Counted from the stretch's first letter, positions 1 to 8,812 are shown. The stretch: DNA of 64,000 nucleotides from CAYJXJ01 sp964374095 (GCA_964374095.1 CAYJXJ010000001.1:1-64000); one strand, 5' to 3'. Numbers and translations: made by a program. The notes: generated by a model from the letters alone, not told the origin.

Positions 1-55
1 TCGAGCCAAGCGCGTGATGGGCATATTGGCCGAAGCCAAAGGAGGGCAGGCGTGA
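1..55 (+). CDS. C-terminal end of a probable antitoxin (partial)
   Basis: Only the last 17 codons are inside the window; the frame reads RAKRVMGILAEAKGGQA and then TGA. Its stop overlaps the GTG start of the PIN-domain gene (GTGA), the usual coupled layout of type II toxin-antitoxin pairs with the antitoxin first. The fold cannot be told from this tail, so the antitoxin role rests on position alone. Confidence 0.55.
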   Translation, partial: RAKRVMGILAEAKGGQA

Positions 56-450
56 TCGCGGTAGACTCGAACATCTTCATGCGCTGGCTGCTGAACGACG
101 ACAAAGACCAGGCGGATGCCATCGCCGCCCTAGTCAGAAAGTTCGAGAAAGGCGGGGAACGCCTATGGGCCTCGGATACGGTGATCGCGGAGGTCGTCTG
201 GGTCCTGGAGAGCGTCTATGCCGTCTCCCCCAAGGATGTCTCGCAATATATCGAAAGCCTCTTGGACGTTCAGACCTTCGAGTTCGAGAATCGCGAACGT
301 CTCTTGCGGGCCGTGGAACTCTACAGAGCGCATCAGGTGGACTTTATCGATTGCTACATCGTCGCCTCGGCCAAGGACAAAGGAATCGCGACGGTCGTCT
401 CTTATGATCGAGACTTCAGAAAGATGCCGATCAAGGCGATCCGCCCCTGA
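52..450 (+). CDS. PIN-domain ribonuclease toxin (VapC-like)
   Basis: A 132-residue protein, the normal size of a VapC-type toxin. The acidic metal-binding residues of the PIN fold are present: D5 in the opening AVDSNIFMRW strand, E47, D100 in VDFIDCYI and D119 in SYDRDF (with D97 and D121 nearby). PIN toxins are Mg2+-dependent RNases, often cutting tRNA or rRNA, and are neutralised by a cognate antitoxin. The GTG start is chosen because it overlaps the stop of the preceding partial gene, a coupling expected for a toxin-antitoxin pair. The RNA target cannot be predicted. Confidence 0.85.
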   Translation: MIAVDSNIFMRWLLNDDKDQADAIAALVRKFEKGGERLWASDTVIAEVVWVLESVYAVSPKDVSQYIESLLDVQTFEFENRERLLRAVELYRAHQVDFIDCYIVASAKDKGIATVVSYDRDFRKMPIKAIRP

Positions 451-548
451 ATAGCATCGAAAAGGTCGGGGCGCTCGACGGACACCTATAGGAGGCCACG
501 CCGCTTCATGTCGGCAAGCGCCGCCTGGCAGGGACGCGTGGGTTGGCG

Positions 549-2903
549 CTAGCGGCCGGCGAGCAGGGAACCGTCTTTGCTCAGGGCGTGGAGGCGCTTG
601 CGGGCGGCCTCGAAGTCGACGCCGCCGCGGGGGGCGCGCTTCAAGACCTCGCCGTAGAGGCGCATGGAGCGGCGGGGCCGGCCGCCCAACTCGTAGAGCA
701 TCCCCAGGCGCAGGAGGCCGTGCAGGCGGTGCGGGTCGTTGAGCGGGGAGATCGTCAGCAGCCGCTCGTAGGTCCGCCGCGCCGCCGGCAGGCGGCGCAG
801 GCCTTCCTGGCAGCGTCCGAGGCCGATGATGGATTGGGCCGTGGCTTCGGCGCGCGCGTAGGCCGTGGCGGCCGGTCCCCACCGCTTGAAGTCCTCGCGC
901 AGTTGGCCGGTCTTGAGCCAGGCCCAGGGAGCCTGCGAATGCAGGGGGAATCGTTCCAGCAGATTTTCCAGCGCCGCGAGCGCCGCGGCGGGCCGGGCGC
1001 CCTTGACGCGGGCCAGGGCCGCGTTGTAGGCGGCGTCCTGGGCCAGGCGGTCCTTGCCCCCGATCTGAAGGTAGATTTGCGCGGCCTCTTCCAGGCGTCC
1101 GCCCTCGTGCAGGGCCAGGGCGCGGCTGAATTTGGCGTCCCGGGCGCGCGGGGAGTCCGGATTGCGCTCCAAGAAATCGGCATAGGCCCGCTCGGCCGAG
1201 GCGAAGTCCTTGCCCTTGCGCAGGCACTCGGCCCGCAGCCAAAGACCCTCGGAGACCTTGGGCGAGCCCGGATGCTGGGCCGCGAACTTGGAGAAGGAGT
1301 CGGCCGCGGCGGCGCAGTCTCCGGCCTGGTAGGCCGAGACCGCGATCTCCCAGCGCATGTGGGCGACCACCGGGTGGTCGGGGAAGAGTTCGGCCGCTTT
1401 CGCCAGGTCCGGGCTCCGGCGGTCGCCCTGCCAATACGAGGTCATGAGCAGGTTGCCCACTTCCTTTCTGCGGGCATCGTTGGGAAAGCGTTCGAGGTGT
1501 TTCCAATAGAGGGGGATGGCTTGGCGGTACCTCTTGTTGTTGTAGTGCTCTTGGGCCTCCAGCAGGAGGGCCTCGCGCTGGGCCGCCACGCCCCCCTCGC
1601 CCATGCGCTGGTAGTGGACCACGGCCCCGCCGGAATCGCCGGTCTCGCTGGCGATCTGGGCCAATTGCAGGTGAGCTTCAGCGACGAGAGCGGAATCGGG
1701 AGCCTTGGCCAGCAATTCCTCAAAAGTTTTGGCCGCTTCGCGGCTTCGGCCCGCCCGCCGCAGGGCCAGCCCCTTTTGGAGCCAGGCATGGGTCCGGCGG
1801 GGGTGATCGCCGGCCGCCGCGAAGGACCCGAAGGCGGCGGCGGCCGCATCGAACCTCCTGAGCCTCAGAAGAACCTGACCGCGGGCCCATTCCAGGTCCC
1901 GGGAGAGAGCGTGGATCCGCCACCGGCGCGAGAGCGCGCGGGAGCGCTCCAAGAGGGACTGGGCCGCTTTGGGATCACCCCGACGATCCGCATCCACGGC
2001 GAGGGCGGCCCAGGAGTAGGCGGTCAGCGGCGATTCAGGGGCGGCGGCCGCGGATTTCGCGAAGAGGGTTGAGGCCTCCGGGCCGCGCCCGTGGAGGCCG
2101 GCGCAGGCGGCGCGCCACACTTGGGCCAGGCCCAGCCAGCGGTCTCCCGACTTGGCCGGGTCGATGGCGGGCACGGCCTGCCGGACTTGACCGCAGTCTT
2201 TGGCCGCGAAGGCGGCGCCGGCCCAGAGATAGGCGGCCCGTGAGCGCAGGTGCGGGGGGCCCTGGCGAGCGAGTTCGGAGAGCGGGGCGATGGCCCGCGC
2301 CGGCTGGAGTTCCAGGAGCACGATCGCCTCGAGCAGGCGGGCCTCGGGGACCAGGCGGTGGCCGGGATGCCGGGAGAGAAAGTCCCGCGTTTCGCCGCGG
2401 GCTTCCCGCCAGGCTCCGGATTTGACCAAGGACTGGATGCGGCCGAGGCCGGCCTCCGCGGTGAGGCTGGAATCGGCGAGCTCGGCGACCGGCGCCCCCA
2501 GCGGACCGCCGGTCTCCTCCCCATCGAGGAAAGCCAGGAGACTGCGCGCCTTCTCGGCGAAATCGCTGTCCGGATAGCGGTGGATCAAAATTTCGAGATG
2601 ATGGCGGGCCTGATCGCGCCGGCCCTGGGAGGCGGCCAGTTGGGCCAGGCGGTAGAGGTCGAGCCCCATCACGGGTGAGTCGGGGGCGCGCATGTGGACG
2701 CTGGAGTTGAGCGAATCCTTGAACGTTCGTCCCGCTTCCGAGTAGTCTCCGGCCTGGTACTTGAGTTCGCCTAGGAAGGCGGCGCCTTCCAGCGTGATCG
2801 AGTTCCAAGTCTCGCCTTTGACTTCCTTAAGACCCTTGCGGGGGGCGGCGTTCACCGCGGTCAGGGAGAGCGCCAACAGGCCTGCGCTGATCGCGGTCTT
2901 CAT
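549..2903 (-). CDS. Exported tetratricopeptide-repeat protein
   Basis: A 784-residue protein starting with a signal peptide (MKTAISAGLLALSLTAVNA), so probably periplasmic. The rest is a long run of TPR-like helical pairs, for example around GRSREAAKTFEELLAKAPDS and AYADFLERNPDSPRARDAKF, similar in style to BamD/YbgF-type or lytic-transglycosylase superhelices; no catalytic domain was found. The ATG at 2903 is preferred over an upstream in-frame ATG because it begins the signal peptide and overlaps the stop of the TonB-like gene (ATGA). Coupling to the TonB-like protein suggests an envelope assembly or energy-transduction scaffold. The exact role is unknown. Confidence 0.8.
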   Translation of the reverse strand: MKTAISAGLLALSLTAVNAAPRKGLKEVKGETWNSITLEGAAFLGELKYQAGDYSEAGRTFKDSLNSSVHMRAPDSPVMGLDLYRLAQLAASQGRRDQARHHLEILIHRYPDSDFAEKARSLLAFLDGEETGGPLGAPVAELADSSLTAEAGLGRIQSLVKSGAWREARGETRDFLSRHPGHRLVPEARLLEAIVLLELQPARAIAPLSELARQGPPHLRSRAAYLWAGAAFAAKDCGQVRQAVPAIDPAKSGDRWLGLAQVWRAACAGLHGRGPEASTLFAKSAAAAPESPLTAYSWAALAVDADRRGDPKAAQSLLERSRALSRRWRIHALSRDLEWARGQVLLRLRRFDAAAAAFGSFAAAGDHPRRTHAWLQKGLALRRAGRSREAAKTFEELLAKAPDSALVAEAHLQLAQIASETGDSGGAVVHYQRMGEGGVAAQREALLLEAQEHYNNKRYRQAIPLYWKHLERFPNDARRKEVGNLLMTSYWQGDRRSPDLAKAAELFPDHPVVAHMRWEIAVSAYQAGDCAAAADSFSKFAAQHPGSPKVSEGLWLRAECLRKGKDFASAERAYADFLERNPDSPRARDAKFSRALALHEGGRLEEAAQIYLQIGGKDRLAQDAAYNAALARVKGARPAAALAALENLLERFPLHSQAPWAWLKTGQLREDFKRWGPAATAYARAEATAQSIIGLGRCQEGLRRLPAARRTYERLLTISPLNDPHRLHGLLRLGMLYELGGRPRRSMRLYGEVLKRAPRGGVDFEAARKRLHALSKDGSLLAGR

Positions 2904-3826
2904 CCCATTGTGAACCGAAACGTCACCAGACCCCACGTATCCGGGACCTTGGCTAGAGCGGCCGCCAAGGCCTCGAAACGCCACTTCGCCAGGGCCGTCA
3001 GGGCCAGCGTGTCGAGCTCCGGGAAGCCGGAAGTCAGCTTGATCAGGGCGCCCTTGACCGTGCCGTCGGCCAGGACTTGGAATTTGATCCGAACCGCGAG
3101 ATTGAGTCCCCGGGAGGAGACCCAGTCGGGGCTGCGGGGGATTTGCCGCGCCAGAAGCCGGCGGTTGCCGACGGGTCCCTCGATCGACCAGCTGAGGCCC
3201 CCGGCCACGCGCTTGTCGCCGCCGCCCGAAACCGGCCGGTCCCGAAGGTCCTCGCCGGCGGACCCACCTGAATCGGAAGCCGTCGGCATGTCCATGTCCT
3301 GCCGGGCTTTCGCGGTTCCCGCGGGAGCGGCCGCGCCGTCATCCAAAAATTCTCCGGGTCCCGTCAAAGCGGCGAGCTCGCGCGAAAGTTCGACGCGGCG
3401 GCGGGCTTGGCGGACGCGCTGCTCGGCCGCCGCGCGGGCCTTTTCGGCGCGAAGGGCCGCGATTTCAAGCGCCTTCTCGCGGTCGGCGGCGCGCGCCGCC
3501 AGGCGCCGGGCGCGAGCCTGGGGATCCGCCTTGCGGGCGGCTTTCACCGCCGCGGGCTTAGGCTCGCCCTTTTTGATCTTGGCCGGTGTCACGGGGCCCG
3601 GACCCGGGTCCGGGAGCTTGTCGTTGTTGGAGCCGTCGCCGGCGGGGACCGGGGCGAGATTCGGGGAGGGGACCATGGCGACCAACTCCACGGGGATCAG
3701 CTTCTCTGCCGCCGGGCGGCCGCGCAGGATCACGGGGTTGGCCGCGAGGATGACGGCATGGGTGAGGACCGCGGCCGCGACCCAGGGCAGGTCGTCCTGC
3801 CAGGTGCGCTCCTCCAATTCCTCCAT
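2900..3826 (-). CDS. TonB-like energy transducer
   Basis: A 308-residue protein with TonB architecture. It has a short cytoplasmic start, one membrane helix at about residues 13-33, a Pro-rich stretch (DPGPGPVTPAKIKKGEPKP), a charged Ala/Arg/Glu-rich probable coiled coil, and a C-terminal domain of about 80 residues with the TonB_C pattern (VRIKFQVLADGTVKGALIKL, then LDTLALTALAKWRFEAL). TonB proteins pass proton-motive force from ExbBD to outer-membrane receptors. ExbB/ExbD are not in the window, but a TonB-dependent receptor is at 59883-61991. The stop overlaps the start of the TPR gene. Partner receptor assignment is inference. Confidence 0.82.
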   Translation of the reverse strand: MEELEERTWQDDLPWVAAAVLTHAVILAANPVILRGRPAAEKLIPVELVAMVPSPNLAPVPAGDGSNNDKLPDPGPGPVTPAKIKKGEPKPAAVKAARKADPQARARRLAARAADREKALEIAALRAEKARAAAEQRVRQARRRVELSRELAALTGPGEFLDDGAAAPAGTAKARQDMDMPTASDSGGSAGEDLRDRPVSGGGDKRVAGGLSWSIEGPVGNRRLLARQIPRSPDWVSSRGLNLAVRIKFQVLADGTVKGALIKLTSGFPELDTLALTALAKWRFEALAAALAKVPDTWGLVTFRFTMG

Positions 3827-3946
3827 ACCTGTAGGATATCCTTCCGGGAGGCCTCGGGGCAGGGCCGGGGGTCCCAAATCCGGACGCCGATTTCCAGGCC
3901 CGGGCCTAGGACCTTCGGCCCATGGCGTCCAACGCATCTCCTGATG

Positions 3947-4052
3947 GACGCCAGGACCTGGCGCCTGCCGGCGCCAGGCCCATGGCGGCCTGGCGGTCTC
4001 CGCACCGCCGTGACGCCAGGACCTGGCGCCTGCCGGCGCCAGGCCCATGGCG
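3947..4052. repeat. Two 41-bp direct repeats, each with a strong hairpin
   Basis: Copies at 3947-3987 and 4012-4052 are identical over 41 bases. Each contains 9-bp inverted arms (CCTGGCGCC / GGCGCCAGG) with a 4-base loop. A related GGCCCATGGCG piece occurs at about 3918-3928. They fill most of the gap between the rmlC-like stop (4057) and the tonB-like start (3826) on the minus strand, so they could end or attenuate transcription or be REP-type elements. No T-tract follows. Confidence 0.75.
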
Positions 4053-4056
4053 CGGG

Positions 4057-4614
4057 TTAGGCCCAGAAGAAATCGTTCTCGGCCCGTTCGAGGGTCGGAT
4101 GCTTGGCGTCCCTGGGAGAGACCAAAGTTTCGGCGACGGGCCAGGATATTCCGATGGCCGGATCGCTCCAGAGGACGCCGCGGTCGTGGGGCTGGGAGAA
4201 GTACGAAGAGACCTTGTAGAGCACGTCGGCCTCCTCGCTGAGGACCTGGAAGCCGTGCGCGAAGCCCGGCGGGATCCAGAGCATGCGGTTGCCCTCGTCG
4301 GACATTTCCAGCCCCGCCCAGCGGCCGTAGCTCGGGGAGCCTTTGCGGATGTCGACGGCCACGTCGTAGATGCGACCGCGCAGGCAGCGGATGAGCTTTC
4401 CCTGCGCCGCGTCCTTCATCTGATAGTGAAGCCCCCGCAGAGCTCCGCGCGCCGACCGCGAGATGTTGTCCTGCACCAGCCGCGGCAGCCCGGCGGCGGT
4501 CAAGTCGGATTCGCGGTACCCTTCGAGGAAGAACCCGCGCGGGTCGGGGAAGAAGGGTCCTTCGATCACCAGGAGCCCCGCGAGCTGGAACGGAGAGGCT
4601 TTGAACCGGCTCAC
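4057..4614 (-). CDS. rmlC: dTDP-4-dehydrorhamnose 3,5-epimerase-like protein
   Basis: A 185-residue cupin of RmlC length and layout: an opening FKASPFQLAGLLVIEGPFF strand, the FPDPRGFF loop, VQDNISRSARGALRGLHYQ with the catalytic-region His, GRIYDVAVDIR, and WIPPGFAHGFQVLSEEADV. RmlC makes dTDP-L-rhamnose precursors by double epimerisation of dTDP-4-keto-6-deoxyglucose in the cytoplasm. No other rml genes are nearby. The GTG start overlaps the stop of the KamA-like gene (GTGA), so it is co-translated with it. RmlC homologues can act on other nucleotide sugars, so the substrate is uncertain. Confidence 0.85.
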   Translation of the reverse strand: MSRFKASPFQLAGLLVIEGPFFPDPRGFFLEGYRESDLTAAGLPRLVQDNISRSARGALRGLHYQMKDAAQGKLIRCLRGRIYDVAVDIRKGSPSYGRWAGLEMSDEGNRMLWIPPGFAHGFQVLSEEADVLYKVSSYFSQPHDRGVLWSDPAIGISWPVAETLVSPRDAKHPTLERAENDFFWA

Positions 4615-5972
4615 GCGGCGTGGGCCGGCGACTTTCGCCAGTATTCCTGCCCCTCGGCCGGGAGGGCGTAGACCGGGTCGTAATATTCGTAGCGTCGCGT
4701 GAGCGCTTCCGCATCGTCGGCCTCGATGCCGGTGCGGTAGTTCTTGGTCCAGTAGGAGATGCCGCGCACGCGGTCGTAGTCCACGCATTGATGCACCCAG
4801 CGTTTTCCCACGAACGGCACGTCGCAGAGCAGGCGGGGCGTGGCGAAGCCCGGCATGTAGCCCATGATGTCGTGCTGGAGGGCCTGGGCATCGGCCACTG
4901 AGATGCGCCAATGCTCGGAGTTGGGGATCATGTCGCACATGTAGAAGTAGTAGGGCATGATCCGGCCGTGGTCGAGGAGCGAGAAGCAAAGCTCCAGGAG
5001 GTCCTTGGACGTGGCGTTGACGCCCCGCAGGAGCACCCCTTGGTTGCGCACGTCCCGGAAGCCCATCTCGAGTATGTGGCGCACGGCGCGGGCGACCAAG
5101 GGCGTGACTTGGGCCGCGTGGTTGACGTGGGTATGCACCGCGACGTCGACCTGGCGTTCGCGGGCTTTGCGGGCGATGCGCTCCAGGCCGTGCAGGACAT
5201 CGTCCTGGAGGAAGTGCTGGGGAAGGCCTTGGAGTCCCTTGGTGGCCAGGCGGATGTCGCGGATAGTGGGTATGTCCATCAGGCGCGAGACGAAGCTCTC
5301 GAGCTGGGCGATCGGCAGGTTGGCTATGTCGCCCCCCGAGACCACGACGTCGCGCACGGAGGGGGTCTTTCGCAGGTAGTCGAGTATGGCTGAGAGGCGG
5401 TCCTGGGGCTTGGCTTCGAATTTGAGCTTGCGCACCTGCGGCACGTCGTTGCCGACCAGGTCCATGCGGGTGCAGTGCCCGCAGTATTGCGGGCAGGTCT
5501 GCAGAAGCTCGGCCAGTACTTTCGTCGGATAGCGGTGGGTGAGCCCCTCCACCGCCCACATGTCGTGCTCATGGAGGCTGTCGCGGGAGGCTTTGGGGTG
5601 GTGCGGCCACTCCCGATGGCGGTCGCGCAGGGCCGGGAGCATGTAGCGGCGCACCGGGTCGTTCCAGAGGTCCCGCTCGTCCATGGTGTTGATCATCTGG
5701 GGCGGGACCAGGAGGGACATGGTCGCGCGCTCCCGCTGGTCGGCCGCGATGGACTCGGCGAGGTCGTGCGGGAGGAGCCGGCCCAGGACCGCCCCCAACT
5801 CTTTGAGATTCTTGACCGTATTGCGGCGCTGCCAGAGCGCGCTTTCCCAGTCCTTGGGGCTGACGTCGTGATAGCCCGGGAGCCTTTTCCAGTCCGGTTC
5901 CTTGAACTCGCGCTTGAGGGGATAGGAGAACGGTTGGCGCGACGGATCGGCCTTGACCTTGCGGGGAGGCAT
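4611..5972 (-). CDS. kamA: KamA-family radical SAM aminomutase (lysine 2,3-aminomutase-like)
   Basis: A 453-residue cytoplasmic protein. The radical SAM cluster is CPQYCGHC with C160, C164 and C167, in the KamA arrangement. Downstream are the SGGDIANLP loop, the long TIM-barrel core (RLATKGLQGLPQHF, LLRGVNATSKDLLEL) and a C-terminal VPFVGKRW region with a Lys where the PLP lysine sits in family members. KamA converts L-lysine to beta-lysine using SAM, [4Fe-4S] and PLP; relatives act on other amino acids or EF-P. No beta-lysine fermentation partners (KamDE, Kdd, Kce) are beside it, so the substrate is open. It heads a unit with the RmlC-like gene. Confidence 0.85.
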   Translation of the reverse strand: MPPRKVKADPSRQPFSYPLKREFKEPDWKRLPGYHDVSPKDWESALWQRRNTVKNLKELGAVLGRLLPHDLAESIAADQRERATMSLLVPPQMINTMDERDLWNDPVRRYMLPALRDRHREWPHHPKASRDSLHEHDMWAVEGLTHRYPTKVLAELLQTCPQYCGHCTRMDLVGNDVPQVRKLKFEAKPQDRLSAILDYLRKTPSVRDVVVSGGDIANLPIAQLESFVSRLMDIPTIRDIRLATKGLQGLPQHFLQDDVLHGLERIARKARERQVDVAVHTHVNHAAQVTPLVARAVRHILEMGFRDVRNQGVLLRGVNATSKDLLELCFSLLDHGRIMPYYFYMCDMIPNSEHWRISVADAQALQHDIMGYMPGFATPRLLCDVPFVGKRWVHQCVDYDRVRGISYWTKNYRTGIEADDAEALTRRYEYYDPVYALPAEGQEYWRKSPAHAA

Positions 5973-5991
5973 AGCCTGATTTTAGCAAACG

Positions 5992-6064
5992 GCAAACGGG
6001 GTCACATCCCGCCATCTGACAAATTCTTAGAATTTGTCAGATGGCGGGATGTGACCCCGTTTGC
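5992..6064. repeat. Perfect 35-bp inverted repeat (REP-like palindrome)
   Basis: Arms 5992-6026 and 6030-6064 are perfectly complementary over 35 bases around a 3-base loop (TTA). It lies between the divergent kamA-like and zinc-ribbon genes, so it is not a terminator for either. The arms end in GTGACCCCGTTTGC; a palindrome at 17168-17219 ends in a similar CTGACCCCGATTTG, so both may belong to one dispersed palindrome family of the genome. Confidence 0.9.
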
Positions 6065-6076
6065 TAGACTAGGGCC

Positions 6077-6232
6077 GTGTCGCGCCAGATCGACTGCCAG
6101 AAGTGCAACCGCTCCCTCTCAAAGGACAAGCGCTATTTTCGCTGTTCCGGCTGCGAGGTTTACTTCTGCCCGAGCTGCATGGACCGCTTCTGCCTCTTCT
6201 GCAAGGCTCCAGTGAAGGAAATGGCCGCCTAG
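6077..6232 (+). CDS. 51-residue zinc-ribbon/mini zinc-finger protein
   Basis: A small cytoplasmic protein with eight Cys in four closely spaced pairs: CQKC, CSGC, CPSC and CLFC (reading MSRQIDCQKCNRSLSKDKR onward). The pairing suggests two structural zinc sites, like a miniature RING or double zinc ribbon. The GTG start is chosen because the first CxxC is upstream of the only in-frame ATG. It ends three bases before the 3-hydroxyacyl-CoA dehydrogenase gene and is probably co-transcribed with it. Function unknown. Confidence 0.7.
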   Translation: MSRQIDCQKCNRSLSKDKRYFRCSGCEVYFCPSCMDRFCLFCKAPVKEMAA

Positions 6233-6235
6233 CCC

Positions 6236-7084
6236 GTGGAGATCCGCCAAGCCGCCGTCGTGGGCGGGGGCACGATGGGAAACGGCATCGCCCATGTCCT
6301 CGCCGTCGCCGGCCTGCCGGTCGTTTTGATCGAGGTTAAGCCGGAGCTGCGGGACAAGGCCCTGGCCGTGATACGGCAAAACCTCGACCGCCAGGTTTCC
6401 AAGTCCGTGGTCACCAAGGAGGTCGCGTCCCAGGCGTTGGGTCGCATCCGGGGGGAGGTGGGCTTGCCCGCCGCCGCCGGGGCCGATATCGTCATCGAGG
6501 CCGTCCCGGAGCGGCTCGAATTGAAATCCGAGGTGTTCCGGGCCTTGGACGCCGCCTGCGCCCCCGAGACGATCCTCGCGACCAACACCTCCTCGATATC
6601 GGTCACCCAGCTCGCGGCGGTCACGCGCCGGCCCGGCAAGGTCGTCGGCATGCACTTCATGAACCCGGTGCCGGTCATGAAGCTCGTCGAGATCATCCGG
6701 GGGCTGGAGACCTCCCAGGGCACGTTCCAGTCGGTCTGGGACCTCTCCCTGCGCATGGGCAAGACCCCGGCGGGGGCGCGGGACTATCCGGGCTTTATCT
6801 CCAACCGCATACTCCTGCCGATGATCAACGAAGCCTGCTACGCGTTGATGGAGGGGGTGGGCACGCGCGAGGACATCGACACGGTCATGAAGCTGGGCAT
6901 GAACCATCCCATGGGCCCGCTCACCCTGGCCGATCTTATCGGGCTCGATGTCTGCCTCGATATCCTCGAGGTGCTCCAAAAGGGCTTGGGCGACCCCAAG
7001 TACCGGGCCTGTCCGCTCCTGCGCCAAATGGTCGCGGCGGGCCGCCTCGGGCGCAAGACCGGCAAGGGTTTCTATGACTACTGA
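6236..7084 (+). CDS. hbd: 3-hydroxybutyryl-CoA (3-hydroxyacyl-CoA) dehydrogenase
   Basis: A 282-residue stand-alone enzyme of the usual length. The N-terminal Rossmann motif is [19 protein letters not shown]; the catalytic His/Glu pair is in [17 protein letters not shown]; the family signature [16 protein letters not shown] and the C-terminal [11 protein letters not shown] are present. It interconverts 3-hydroxyacyl-CoA and 3-oxoacyl-CoA with NAD(P)+ in the cytoplasm. It starts with GTG and overlaps the acyl-CoA dehydrogenase gene by 11 bases, so the two form a beta-oxidation or butyrate-type module. Confidence 0.93.
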   Translation: MEIRQAAVVGGGTMGNGIAHVLAVAGLPVVLIEVKPELRDKALAVIRQNLDRQVSKSVVTKEVASQALGRIRGEVGLPAAAGADIVIEAVPERLELKSEVFRALDAACAPETILATNTSSISVTQLAAVTRRPGKVVGMHFMNPVPVMKLVEIIRGLETSQGTFQSVWDLSLRMGKTPAGARDYPGFISNRILLPMINEACYALMEGVGTREDIDTVMKLGMNHPMGPLTLADLIGLDVCLDILEVLQKGLGDPKYRACPLLRQMVAAGRLGRKTGKGFYDY

Positions 7085-8219
7085 GCTGACCGAGGATCAG
7101 CGGATGGTGGGGCAGTCGGCGCGGGACTTCGCCGAGAAGCGCCTGAAGCCCTTGGCCCAGGAGTTCGACGCGGCGGAGGAAATCCCCCGGTCCCTCTATA
7201 TTGAAGCCGCGGAGCTCGGCTTCCTGGGCATGATGATGCCGGGGATTTACGGCGGCCTGGGGCTCGACTACACCTGCTATGTCGCGGCCATGGAGGAGCT
7301 GGCCCGCGGCTGTGCCGCCTTTCAAGTCGGCGTCACGGTCCATAATTCCCTGGTGGGCTCGGCCATCGTCAAGTTCGGAAACGAAGAACAAAAGTCCCGC
7401 GTCCTGACCAAGATGTCGCGCGGCGAGTGGATCGGCGCCTATTGCCTCTCCGAGCCGAGTTCGGGAACCGACGCGGGCTCGCTCAAGGCCCGCGCGGTCC
7501 GCGACGGCGGCTGCTACGTCCTCGACGGCGTCAAGGCCTGGGTGACCAACGGGGGCTTCGCCGACCTCTTCCTGGTATTCGTCTCGACCGCCCCGGATCG
7601 CGGCAACAAGGGCATCAGTTGCCTGCTGGTGGAGAAGGGCCTGCCGGGCCTGTCCCTGGGAAAAAAAGAGAAGAAGCTCGGCATCCGCGCCTCCGACACC
7701 CGGGAGATCATTTTCCAAAAGTGCCGGGTCCCGGCCTCGGCCTTGCTGGGCGTCGAAAACGAGGGCTTCAAGATCGCGCTCACCCAGCTCGATAACGGCC
7801 GCATCTCGATCGCGGCCCAGGCCGTGGGCATCGCCCAGGCCGCCTTCGAGGAAGCGGTCTCCTACGCCCGGGCCCGCATCCAGTTCGGCAAGCCCATCGC
7901 CGAGTTCCAAGCCATCCAGATCAAGCTCGCGGATATGGCCGTGGGCCTCGACGCCGCCCGCCTGCTGACCTACCGCGCGGCGGGGTTGATGGACCGGGGA
8001 GTGCGCTGCACGCGGGAGGCTTCGACCGCCAAGCTCTTCGCCTCCCAGATGGCCAACAAGACCGTATTCGACGCGCTCCAAATCCACGGCGGCAACGGCT
8101 TTATCCGGGAGTTTCCCGTCGAGCGCTACTTTAGGGACGCCCGCATCACCGAGATCTACGAAGGAACCTCGGAGATCCAGCGCCTCATCATCGCGCGCGA
8201 AGTCCTGGGCCGGGCGTAG
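7074..8219 (+). CDS. Acyl-CoA dehydrogenase (short/medium-chain or butyryl-CoA type)
   Basis: A 381-residue FAD enzyme, complete. Visible features are the FAD/substrate motif [17 protein letters not shown], the [15 protein letters not shown] helix, [19 protein letters not shown], and the catalytic-base motif [13 protein letters not shown] with E363. It oxidises acyl-CoA to 2-enoyl-CoA, or the reverse with a suitable electron carrier. The ATG at 7074 starts [10 protein letters not shown], the family-typical N-terminus; upstream in-frame codons lie inside hbd. No EtfAB genes are in the window. Confidence 0.93.
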   Translation: MTTELTEDQRMVGQSARDFAEKRLKPLAQEFDAAEEIPRSLYIEAAELGFLGMMMPGIYGGLGLDYTCYVAAMEELARGCAAFQVGVTVHNSLVGSAIVKFGNEEQKSRVLTKMSRGEWIGAYCLSEPSSGTDAGSLKARAVRDGGCYVLDGVKAWVTNGGFADLFLVFVSTAPDRGNKGISCLLVEKGLPGLSLGKKEKKLGIRASDTREIIFQKCRVPASALLGVENEGFKIALTQLDNGRISIAAQAVGIAQAAFEEAVSYARARIQFGKPIAEFQAIQIKLADMAVGLDAARLLTYRAAGLMDRGVRCTREASTAKLFASQMANKTVFDALQIHGGNGFIREFPVERYFRDARITEIYEGTSEIQRLIIAREVLGRA

Positions 8220-8309
8220 CTGATTTCGGGCTGAGGCTGGAGGGCTTCGCCGCCGTGCCGCTCGACGCTCCCCTCGCGCCCTGAACCGGGGCCCCCGGCG
8301 CGGAACCGA

Positions 8310-8335
8310 ATTTACTCCCAGCGCTGGGAGTAAAT
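8310..8335. repeat. Perfect 26-bp palindrome
   Basis: The sequence ATTTACTCCCAGC followed directly by its complement GCTGGGAGTAAAT, with no loop. It lies in the 276-bp gap between the convergent acyl-CoA dehydrogenase and His-rich genes. No T-tract follows, so a bidirectional terminator is possible but unproven; it may be another dispersed palindrome. Nothing else was seen in this gap. Confidence 0.8.
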
Positions 8336-8495
8336 CCTATGCGCGCAGGTTGGTGCCTCCACCGCTGGCGGCGGGAGAATCCTACTCCTTGACGCGACGC
8401 GCGGTTCCTCGCCGATCACGGGGAAACCGAGCCTGCCAACGGGCTCCTGCCGGAGCCGCCAAGGACACTCAAACCCGGCGGCGGTCTGCGGGGCG

Positions 8496-8765
8496 CTAGT
8501 TCGCGCAGCCCAAAGCGCAGTTCGTCAGCACGGCGCCGATGATGATGCCGCCGATCACGCCGTCGGCGAAGTCCGAGTGGCTGTGCTGGCCGTGGTGCTC
8601 ATGGCTGTGGTGGTGACCGCCGTGGCTGTGGCCGTTGTCGTGGTGGCCGTGGCGCGGGGGATCGCGGTGCTCGTGGCCGGCGTAGACGACCGTGCGGCCC
8701 ACGAGCATGGCGCTGAAAACGGCGACGACGAAGGCGGTCAGGACGGCCCGGAAGGCACGCTTCAT
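8496..8765 (-). CDS. Small exported His-rich protein
   Basis: An 89-residue protein. A hydrophobic N-terminus (MKRAFRAVLTAFVVAVFSAM) acts as signal peptide or anchor. A middle segment is almost all His, Gly, Ser, Asp and Glu (for example HSHGGHHHSHEHHGQHSHSD). The end is a Gly/Ile-rich hydrophobic segment closing in NCALGCAN. Such His-rich segments bind Zn, Ni, Co or Cu, so a metal-buffering envelope peptide is likely. A purine-rich ribosome binding site (GGGAGAGA) precedes the ATG. It lies downstream of the GT-C/DUF4105 gene. Confidence 0.7.
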   Translation of the reverse strand: MKRAFRAVLTAFVVAVFSAMLVGRTVVYAGHEHRDPPRHGHHDNGHSHGGHHHSHEHHGQHSHSDFADGVIGGIIIGAVLTNCALGCAN

Positions 8766-8812
8766 TTTCTCTCTCCCGCGGGTCCCAGTTCCCGCGCAGG
8801 TATTATAGCATG

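Noticed and set aside
549..2072. Long open frames antisense to the exported TPR gene
   Set aside because: High GC gives long antisense frames. The minus frame has the signal peptide, TPR pattern and overlapping start; the plus frame has low-complexity Gly/Arg/Ala content.
3947..4052. Direct repeats as the start of a CRISPR array
   Set aside because: Only two copies with one 24-bp spacing, inside a palindromic GC-rich block, and no cas genes.
8496..8765. His-rich protein as the missing HxsA precursor
   Set aside because: It lacks a regular H-x-S repeat, is on the other strand and is 14 kb from the HxsB/HxsD-like genes.
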